This document shows, piece by piece, positions 1-9,094 of a stretch of DNA of 64,000 bases. The translations under genes and the position numbers were made by a program. The number at the start of each line of letters is the position of its first letter. The first letter of the stretch is position 1. Under the pieces are notes generated by a model, which saw only the letters and a list, made by a program, of their open reading frames with translations, ran no database searches and was not told the origin of the DNA. Source of the DNA: Harmothoe impar. Lineage: Eukaryota; Annelida; Polychaeta; Phyllodocida; Polynoidae. The stretch lies in the NCBI GenBank assembly GCA_947462335.1, contig OX381707.1, positions 80,128,610 through 80,192,609 of the forward strand, in the 5' to 3' direction.

Positions 1-101
1 GAAGTTATCGCCCTGCTGAATGGTAGGCAATAAATTTCTAAGTATTTTGATTATGTTTTCATGTCATAATAGGCAAAATAAAATATATCGAGATTTTGCG
101 G

Positions 102-387
102 ATGTCGTAAAAAAATGGACAAATTTCAAGAATCCGACGAGTCAAGTTTCGGCGACTTAACTTGGCCGAAAATCAATCAATCCTCCTTAATTTGACCATG
201 TAAGTAGTAAATTATTGCGGATTATCAAAGAATAATATGTTTTCTTTACGTTGTCAGCTTTTAAGGCAGGAGAAACAATGATAAGTCGTGGAAAATGGAC
301 TTCAAGCGAGACGAGTCAGTGAACTCGCTGACTCGCCTGTAAAAAAGTCAACTTCGAGGAAGGTTATTATTGTAATCTGTTAAACAA
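102..387. repeat. Long direct repeat, copy 1 (partner 8276-8561)
   Basis: A 286-base segment beginning ATGTCGTAAAAAAATGG and ending GTTAAACAA is present again at 8276-8561 with only scattered differences. The two copies bracket the whole tandem array. Each contains a small hairpin (CGAGTCAG ... CTGACTCG; 312-319 with 328-335 here). The sequence to the left of the repeat (1-101) has no gene. They could be flanking direct repeats of a mobile element or the edges of a duplication; nothing LTR-like (TG...CA ends) is obvious. Confidence 0.8.
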
Positions 388-434
388 GTGAGGGCGCAAA
401 CAGATTACATCTGTTTGCTAGCCCTCACTTGTTT
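382..434. repeat. Near-perfect nested palindrome (hairpin)
   Basis: Two stacked arms pair: AAACAAGTGAGGGC (382-395) with GCCCTCACTTGTTT (421-434), and GCAAACAGAT (396-405) with ATCTGTTTGC (409-418). This leaves a 3-base loop and a 2-base bulge. The homologous place in the second direct repeat (8561) continues without it, so it sits exactly where the two copies diverge and may be a small foldback insertion. Confidence 0.85.
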
Positions 435-639
435 GAGAAGATACTGGATTTAATATTTATGCAGGGTTGTGTTTGGAAATGCATTAGGCATTTGGAGCCG
501 TGTTTGGGATTTATTTCAAAGCTGGTGAGGAAATTTGTTTACTTGATGACATAGAGGTTATAAATGACAACAAAGGAATTCCTTCTGTTATAATGGAAAC
601 TGATTTTATTAATAATTAAAAGGGCAGCAATCAATTGAC

Positions 640-810
640 TTGGATGAAGATTGATATATTGAAGAGTTCCTAGACTTTCTAAATGTCTAGTGGAATTCCT
701 AGATATAGAGTTTCTAGACCCATTGATGAGTTTAGATACACATGTTGAAGAGTTCCTAAACATGTGGATGACTTTCCTAGATATGTGGAACAGTTTCTAG
801 ATGGGTTTCA
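640..810. repeat. Degenerate short repeats (CCTAGA/TCTAGA-rich)
   Basis: Variants of AGTTCCTAGA and TTTCTAGA recur every 20-30 bases, with nearby CATGTGG boxes. This looks like a decayed minisatellite. Short minus-strand ORFs here are a by-product of the repeats. The rest of 435-860 shows no gene. Confidence 0.5.
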
Positions 811-860
811 CGCCCGACTTGTATCCGAAATTCCCTCTCATGAAGTCCATATTTAAAGGG

Positions 861-3246
861 CTAGTATGAGTGTTGTGGGGCCCCTAGCCATGTTGTGGAG
901 CCCCTAGCGTGGTATGGAGCCCCTACACGTGTTGTGGAGCCCCTACACGTGCGACTCCGGCGACTCCAGCTTCCATGGCTCCCATCTGTGCGACTCCTGC
1001 TCGTACCGCTCACGTTCACTGGAAAATATAAGAATTTACATATAAAATGGCAGAAAAAGAACTTTAACTTCTGAAGAACCATGGCCTTTACTACAGGGTA
1101 TTTACATGTATTAAAGCACAGACAGCTCTATTAACCTTTCTGAGTGTTAAATACCGGGTATTTACATCTTTTAAAGCACAGGCAACTCTAATTACCTTTC
1201 TGAGGCAGTACTGTGGAGTTTAAGGTCGGACATGTATCAAACCAGGGGGGGGGGGGACAAAAGGTCACTAATATGCACCTAGCTCTGGAACTAAACATGA
1301 TAGAGAGATAAATTGAACATTTCTGAACTCCTCTCGCCAAGACGCTTCGTTTGGCACTACAATTGGCTCTGAAGAAACTAATAACCTTTCTGAGGCAGTA
1401 CTGTGGAGTTTAAGGTCGGACATGTATCAAACCAGGGGGGGGGGGGACAAAAGGTCACTAATATGCACCTAGCTCTGGAACTAAACATGATAGAGAGATA
1501 AATTGAACATTTCTGAACTCCTCTCGCCAAGACGCTTCGTTTAGCACTACAATTGGCTCTGAAGAAAAATTTCCGAGACCCCCCCTGAAGTCAAAAATTG
1601 GGTTAATGACCTGGGAATTGTTTTTTATATAAATTCAAGGTCTATCTTTAGCAGTGCGTTAGTGGCAGTACTGAGAATTAGGCCTTACCCCCTGAAAGTA
1701 TCCCATGAAAATTGGTCACATTGGGCGCTCAGTCAGTACTGTGGAGTTTAAGATTTGCTCTGAAGACCAAATTTCAGAGACCCCCCCTGAAGTCAAAAAT
1801 TGGGTAAATGCTGACCCGAGGAGGAGTGGTTGGAGCCTCTAGACGTGTTGGAGAGCCCCTGATCAAGGTTCTGAGTGCTGTGTCCACGTGGCCAAGGCTC
1901 CCGCTCCTGCAACTCCGGCGACTCCCGCTCCCGTGGCTCCCGTTTGTGCGACTCCTGCTCGTACCGCTCACGTTCACTAGAAAATATAAGAATTTACATA
2001 TAAAATGGCAGAAAAAGAACTTTAACTTCTGAAGAACCATGGCCTTTACTACAGGGTATTTACATGTATTAAAGCACAGACAGCTCTATTAACCTTTCTG
2101 AGTGTTAAATACCGGGTATTTACATCTTTTAAAGCACAGGCAACTCTAATTACCTTTCTGAGGCAGTACTGTGGAGTTTAAGGTCGGACATGTATCAAAC
2201 CAGGGGGGGGGGGGGGGACAAAAGGTCACTAATATGCACCTAGCTCTGGAACTAAACATGATAGAGAGATAAATTGAACATTTCTGAACTCCTCTCGCCA
2301 AGACGCTTCGTTTGGCATTACAATTGGCTCTGAAGAAAAATTTCCGAGACCCCCCCTGAAGTCAAAAATTGGGTTAATGACCTGGGAATTGTTTTTTATA
2401 TAAATTCAAGGTCTATCTTTAGCAGTGCGTTAGTGGCAGTACTGAGAATTAGGCCTTACCCCCTGAAAGTATCCCATGAAAATTGGTCACATTGGGCGCT
2501 CAGTCAGTACTGTGGAGTTTAAGATTTGCTCTGAAGACCAAATTTCAGAGACCCCCCCTGAAGTCAAAAATTGGGTAAATGCTGACCCGAGGAGGAGTGG
2601 TTGGAGCCTCTAGACGTGTTGAAGAGCCCCTGATCAAGGTTCTGAGTGCTGTGTCCACGTGGCCAAGGCTCCCGCTCCTGCAACTCCGGCGACTCCCGCT
2701 CCCGTGGCTCCCGTTTGTGCGACTCCTGCTCGTACCGCTCACGTTCACTAGAAAATATAAGAATTTACATATAAAATGGCAGAAAAAGAACTTTAACTTC
2801 TGAAGAACCATGGCCTTTACTACAGGGTATTTACATGTATTAAAGCACAGACAGCTCTATTAACCTTTCTGAGTGTTAAATACCGGGTATTTACATCTTT
2901 TAAAGCACAGGCAACTCTAATTACCTTTCTGAGGCAGTACTGTGGAGTTTAAGGTCGGACATGTATCAAACCAAGGGTGGGGGGACGAAAGGTCACTAAT
3001 ATGCACCTAGCTCTGGAACTAAACATGATAGAGAGATAAATTGAACATTTCTGAACTCCTCTCGCCAAGACGCTTCGTTTGGCACTACAATTGGCTCTGA
3101 AGAAAAATTTCCGAGACCCCCCCCTGAAGTCAAAAATTGGGTTAATGACCTGGGAATTGTTTTTTATATAAATTCAAGGTCTATCTTTAGCAGTGCGTTA
3201 GTGGCAGTACTGAGAATTAGGCCTTACCCCCTGAAAGTATCCCATG
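861..3246. repeat. Tandem array, A units (about 770 bp), first block
   Basis: The landmark GCAGTACTGTGGAGTTTAAG recurs at 1205, 1395, 2163 and 2934. The last two steps are 768 and 771 bp; the 190-bp step is a local partial duplication. Each unit has a G-run of variable length after the landmark, a CGACTCC-rich stretch, and a segment reading CATGATAGAGAGATAAAT that is also found in the B units. Minus-strand ORFs of 73-88 codons recur in every unit but change with homopolymer length and are not credible genes. Confidence 0.9.
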
Positions 3247-4213
3247 ACGCATCCCGATACGCATCATTTGGAGCCAGAATTTAGTCTCGATTTTCACAAT
3301 ATTCTTCATTCTGCTCTTTTAAATTTTGAGGTACCTAGACATGATATTTGAGAATTTCCTTTTGCTGGGACTACCGCTAATGTCCAAAGAATGAGAATTT
3401 CTGGGAGATATTGCATAATATGCAGTAGTTATTTAGTAAACATGAACTGAACTCGTTTGGTGTTAACTGGGGCGCGCGCAAATTTTTTCGCCCCCCCCCC
3501 CAAATGGGCCCTTTGGAAATGTTCAATTTTGAGGTACTTAGACACAATATTTGAGAAATTCTTTTTGCGAGGACTACCACAGATGTGTATAGTATAGAAT
3601 GCAAACATGCACATAGCTCTGGAACTATACATGATAGAGAGATAAATCGAACATTTCTGAACTCCTCTCACCGAGACGCATCATTTGGAGCCATAATTTA
3701 GTCTCGATTTTCACAATATTCTTCATTCTGCTCTTTTAAATTTTGAGGTACCTAGACATGATATTTGAGAATTTCCTTTTGCTGGGACTACCGCTAATGT
3801 CCAAAGAATGAGAATTTCTGGGAGATATTGCATAATATGCAGTAGTTATTTAGTAAACATGAACTGAACTCGTTTGGTGTTAACTGGGGCGCGCGCAAAT
3901 TTTTTCGCCCCCCCCCCCAATGGGCCCTTTGGAAATGTTCAATTTTGAGGTACTTAGACACAATATTTGAGAAATTCTTTTTGCGAGGACTACCACAGAT
4001 GTGTATAGTATAGAATGCAAACATGCACATAGCTCTGGAACTAAACATGATAGAGAGATAAATCAAACATTTCTGAACTCCTCTCACCGAGACGCATCAT
4101 TTGGAGCCATAATTTAGTCTCGATTCTCACAATATTCTTCATTCTGCTCTTTTAAATTTTGAGGTACCTAGACATGATATTTGAGAATTTCCTTTTGCTT
4201 GGACTACCACTCA
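3247..4213. repeat. Tandem array, B units (about 416 bp), first block
   Basis: The landmark GCATCATTTGGAGCCA starts at 3261, 3678 and 4094 (steps 417 and 416). Each unit is itself made of two diverged halves about 203 bp apart: GAGGTACCTAGAC (3328) and GAGGTACTTAGAC (3531). A C-run of variable length follows GCGCGCAAATTTTTTCG. The block begins inside an A unit at 3246 and ends at 4213, where A sequence resumes. Confidence 0.9.
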
Positions 4214-5329
4214 TGTCAAGCACAGGCAACTCTAATAACCTTTCTGAGGCAGTACTGTGGAGTTTAAGGTCGGACATGTATCAAACCAGGGGGGGGGGGA
4301 AGAAAGGTCACTAATATGCACCTAGCTCTGGAACTAAACATGATAGAGAGATAAATTCAACATTTCTGAACTCCTCTCACCAAGACGCTTCGTTTGGCAC
4401 TACAATTGGCTCTGAAGAAAAATTTCCAAGACCCCCCCCTGAAGTCAAAAATTGGGTTAATGACCTGGGAATTGTTTTTTATATAAATTCAAGGTCTATC
4501 TTTAGCAGTGCGTTAGTGGCAGTACTGAGAATTAGGCCTTACCCCCTGAAAGTATCCCATGAAAACTGGTCACATTGGGCGCTCAGTCAGTACTGTGGAG
4601 TTTAAGATTTGCTCTGAAGACCAAATTTCAGAGACCCCCCCTGAAGTCAAAAATTGGGTAAATGCTGACCCGAGGAGGAGTGGTTGGAGCCTCTAGACGT
4701 GTTGAAGAGCCCCTGATCAAGGTTCTGAGTGCTGTGTCCACGTGGCCAAGGCTCCCGCTCCTGCAACTCCGGCGACTCCCGCTCCCGTGGCTCCCGTTTG
4801 TGCGACTCCTGCTCGTACCGCTCACGTTCACTAGAAAATATAAGAATTTACATATAAAATGGCAGAAAAAGAACTTTAACTTCTGAAGAACCATGGCCTT
4901 TACTACAGGGTATTTACATGTATTAAAGCACAGACAGCTCTATTAACCTTTCTGAGTGTTAAATACCGGGTATTTACATCTTTTAAAGCACAGGCAACTC
5001 TAATTACCTTTCTGAGGCAGTACTGTGGAGTTTAAGGTCGGACATGTATCAAACCAAGGGGGGGGGGGACGAAAGGTCACTAATATGCACCTAGCTCTGG
5101 AACTAAACATGATAGAGAGATAAATTGAACATTTCTGAACTCCTCTCGCCAAGACGCTTCGTTTGGCACTACAATTGGCTCTGAAAAAAATTTCCGAGAC
5201 CCCCCCCTGAAGTCAAAAATTTGGTTAATGACCTGGGAATTGTTTTTTATATAAATTCAAGGTCTATCTTTAGCAGTGCGTTAGTGGCAGTACTGAGAAT
5301 TAGGCCTTACCCCCTGAAAGTATCCCATG
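4214..5329. repeat. Tandem array, A units, second block
   Basis: A-unit landmarks lie at 4249 and 5017 (step 768). The A-to-B junction at 5329 has the same sequence as the one at 3246, 2083 bp earlier. A and B are therefore joined into a higher-order unit of about 2.08 kb. Confidence 0.9.
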
Positions 5330-7105
5330 ACGCATCCCGAGACGCATCATTTGGAGCCAGAATTTAGTCTCGATTTTCACAATATTCTTCATTCTGCTCT
5401 TTTAAATTTTGAGGTACCTAGACATGATATTTGAGAATTTCCTTTTGCTGGGACTACCGCTAATGTCCAAAGAATGAGAATTTCTGGGAGATATTGCATA
5501 ATATGCAGTAGTTATTTAGTAAACATGAACTGAACTCGTTTGGTGTTAACTGGGGCGCGCGCAAATTTTTTCGCCCCCCCCCCCAAATGGGCCCTTTGGA
5601 AATGTTCAATTTTGAGGTACTATGACACAATATTTGAGAAATTCTTTTTGCGAGGACTACCACAGATGTGTATAGTATAGAATGCAAACATGCACATAGC
5701 TCTGGAACTATACATGATAGAGAGATAAATCGAACATTTCTGAACTCCTCTCACCGAGACGCATCATTTGGAGCCATAATTTAGTCTCGATTTTCACAAT
5801 ATTCTTCATTCTGCTCTTTTAAATTTTGAGGTACCTAGACATGATATTTGAGAATTTCCTTTTGCTGGGACTACAGCTAATGTCCAAAGAATGAGAATTT
5901 CTGGGAGATATTGCATAATATGCAGTAGTTATTTAGTAAACATGAACTGAACTCGTTTGGTGTTAACTGGGGCGCGCGCAAATTTTTTCGCCCCCCCCCC
6001 AATGGGCCCTTTGGAAATGTTCAATTTTGAGGTACTTAGACACAATATTTGAGAAATTCTTTTTGCGAGGACTACCACAGATGTGTATAGTATAGAATGC
6101 AAACATGCACATAGCTCTGGAACTATACATGATAGAGAGATAAATCAAACATTTCTGAACTCCTCTCACCGAGACGCATCATTTGGAGCCATAATTTAGT
6201 CTCGATTTTCACAATATTCTTCATTCTGCTCTTTTAAATTTTGAGGTACCTAGACATGATATTTGAGAATTTCCTTTTGCTGGGACTACCGCTAATGTCC
6301 AAAGAATGAGAATTTCTGGGAGATATTGCATAATATGCAGTAGTTATTTAGTAAACATGAACTGAACTCGTTTGGTGTTAACTGGGGCGCGCGCAAATTT
6401 TTTCGCCCCCCCCCAATGGGCCCTTTGGAAATGTTCAATTTTGAGGTACTTAGACACAATATTTGAGAAATTCTTTTTGCGAGGACTACCACAGATGTGT
6501 ATAGTATAGAATGCAAACATGCACATAGCTCTGGAACTATACATGATAGATAGATAAATCGAACATTTCTGAACTCCTCTCACCGAGACGCATCATTTGG
6601 AGCCATAATTTAGTCTCGATTTTCACAATATTCTTCATTCTGCTCTTTTAAATTTTGAGGTACCTAGACATGATATTTGAGAATTTCCTTTTGCTGGGAC
6701 TACCGCTAATGTCCAAAGAATGAGAATTTCTGGGAGATATTGCATAATATGCAGTAGTTATTTAGTAAACATGAACTGAACTCGTTTGGTGTTAACTGGG
6801 GCGCGTGCAAATTTTTTCGCCCCCCCCCCAATGGGCCCTTTGGAAATGTTTAATTTTGAGGTACTTAGACACAATATTTGAGAAATTCTTTTTGCGAGGA
6901 CTACCACAGATGTGTATAGTATAGAATGCAAACATGCACATAGCTCTGGAACTAAACATGATAGAGAGATAAATCGAACATTTCTGAACTCCTCTCACCG
7001 AGACGCATCATTTGGAGCCAGAATTTAGTCTCGATTTTCACAATATTCTTCATTCTGCTCTTTTAAATTTTGAGGTACCTAGACATGATATTTGATGACA
7101 TGAGA
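5330..7105. repeat. Tandem array, B units, second block
   Basis: B landmarks lie at 5344, 5761, 6176, 6590 and 7005, steps of 417, 415, 414 and 415. The changes in step come largely from the length of the C-run. The array breaks off near 7100, inside a B unit, and unrelated sequence follows. Confidence 0.9.
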
Positions 7106-7989
7106 TAAATCGAACATTTCTGAACACAGCCCGGCTACTGTTATGGTCTGGCACGAACAGACTACGATCAGCTGATCATTGACCCGCGCTGTCATTTCTC
7201 AAACTCAAGTTGAGCAGCGACGAGGCCGTATATAGGATTTCAACAGGGTTGGGGTGATGAATTGACCCAAACTCAGGGGGGCTGGGGGGGTCATAAAGAT
7301 ATTTTTTTTTAATGGGATATCGCAATCTGGGATATTAAACATGTCATCTTTGATATATATTAAGGGCAGATCCCAAAAATTTCTCTAACCCCCCCAAACA
7401 AAAAATAATCGTTGAGCAAACTTTCAAATTATTCTAGTACTGTTCATGTTTAAGGGTCGTGCCCGTATGTGAAAAGTGACTTCTACATGTTGCATTTCTT
7501 AACAAATAGTATCATTAGAAAGGCCTAAGACTTGGGAGTTCAGAAAAAATTATTTTGGGGCTCCCCCCCCCCCTTGTACAATTTTAAAGAGCAGTTTTCA
7601 TGTTTGCACCGAGCCACTGTCACTCGGCGCCCATAGACTCCCTATGTTAAAGCACTACCGGGTAGCGTCCCAACCCTGAAACCTGACACGGGGGGGGGGG
7701 GCTCATTTTTTTTTTGCTTCAAGGGGGTGCCCTGCCCCAAACCAAATGTTTGTCAAAGACATACCCGTATCTATAGAACTAAACATGATAGAGAGACAAA
7801 TTTTACATTTCTGAAATCCTCTCGCCAAGACGCTTCGTTTGGCGCTACGCAAAAGAGTCTAAGTCGAAGCGTTCTACTCGCCAAAATTTGTCATTTTTCG
7901 GAATAACCAGGCTACTGAGCTGTCCGAAATTTCACCCCCCAAATGGAGGGAGCCTAATCTATCAATGACAACAAAAATTGCAGACTTAC
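7106..7989. other. No gene seen; decayed repeat pieces
   Basis: This stretch has G- and C-homopolymers and one diverged copy (about 7770-7843) of the CATGATAGAGAGA...CTCTCGCCAAGACGC module shared by the A and B units. No open frame of note and no RNA gene were recognised. Confidence 0.5.
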
Positions 7990-8070
7990 CTTGCATATTT
8001 GAGCTGTAATCGATGAAATTAACCAATTTGGTACCGAATCATCGTCCCTCGGCGTTCCACTGTCCGCCAT
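7990..8070 (-). CDS. Candidate first coding exon of an unidentified gene
   Basis: On the minus strand an ATG at 8070 in good context (CCAACATGGCGG) opens 27 codons, MADSGTPRDDDSVPNWLISS at the start. They end exactly at a canonical splice donor, GCAAG^GTAAGTC (donor GT at 7989-7988, phase 0). The upstream 200 bp is unique sequence with several CpGs, as expected of a promoter. The next exon would lie at lower coordinates, where only the tandem array is found. The array may have grown inside the intron, or the exon may be an orphan. The peptide matches no family I recognise. Transcript data would decide. Confidence 0.4.
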
Positions 8071-8275
8071 GTTGGATTTTGCTACCGGAGATTGCCGAAG
8101 CGCTCGATAAACAAATAATTTTTTTATCAAGACGGTTATACTGTCCAAAATGTCCGCAACTGCCTAGATATTACCTGTAGGAGTAATAATATTACCTTGA
8201 AAGTCCGCAATATGCTCTATTTCGGAAGATAAAGATGTTCGTGCCGACCCCCGAGTAAACCGGATGTCATTTTTT

Positions 8276-8561
8276 ATGTCGTAAAAAAATGGACAAATTT
8301 CAAGAATCCGACGAGTCAAGTTTCGGCGACTTAACTTTGCCGAAAATCAATCAATCCTCCTTAATTTGACCATGTAAGTAGTACATTATTGCGGATTAAC
8401 AAAGAATAATATGTTTTCTTCAAGTTGTCACCTTTTTAGGCATTAGAAACAATTATAAGTGGTGGAAAATGGACTTCAAGCGAGACGAGTCAGTGAACTC
8501 GCTGACTCGCCTGCAAATTAGTCAACTTCGAAGACGGTTAATATTGTAATCTGTTAAACAA
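8276..8561. repeat. Long direct repeat, copy 2 (partner 102-387)
   Basis: This is the second copy of the 286-bp repeat that brackets the array. It is the same length as copy 1 and includes the CGAGTCAG/CTGACTCG hairpin (8486-8493 with 8502-8509). It ends at GTTAAACAA and lacks the large palindrome that follows copy 1. Confidence 0.8.
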
Positions 8562-8701
8562 AAAATCAGAAATGGAGGAATTGTATATATTGTTCTTGTT
8601 ATGTTTCTAGTCGAATGACCCAATATACTGGTGCTATTAACATGTGCTCTAACTGTGATACCAACCTACAGACAATCTGAATTGTATAATCCTACAATGA
8701 C

Positions 8702-8840
8702 GTATGTACCGTAAAAATTTAATTTTGAAAATATTAGAAAGTTCTGTGATGTTTTTTCAAAGTGTATGTACCGTAATAATTTAATTTTGAAAATATTAGA
8801 AAGTTCTGTGAGGTTTTTTCAAAGCGTATGTACCGTAGAT
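8702..8840. repeat. 62-bp tandem repeat, two and a bit copies
   Basis: GTATGTACCGTA starts at 8702, 8764 and 8826, exactly 62 bp apart. The unit continues with TTTAATTTTGAAAATATTAG. It lies just ahead of the LINE ORF and may be part of the element's 5' UTR; tandem 5' units occur in several LINE groups. Confidence 0.75.
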
Positions 8841-9094
8841 TTTAATTATTATTTACAAATATTGGAAACCCTGTGGCTTCAGTAGATTGTGTGTGTATCA
8901 TAAGATCTATCACTACCCAACCGGTGCTCCCCCCCTATATGTAAACTCCACGATTGGTCCCATCAGAAAGGGTGGAGGTGGCCACAAGTGCCGAAGCCTC
9001 ATGCCCACTATTTGTCTAAATGTTTTATGTCGTATGGCTGAGAAATTATATTTTCTTGTAGCAATGCCTTTAATTCTCAGAACCAAGAAACAAA

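Noticed and set aside
861..6998. Recurring 68-97 codon minus-strand ORFs in the tandem array
   Set aside because: They follow the repeat units, and their frames break with homopolymer length from copy to copy. No domain is visible and nothing indicates selection on protein.
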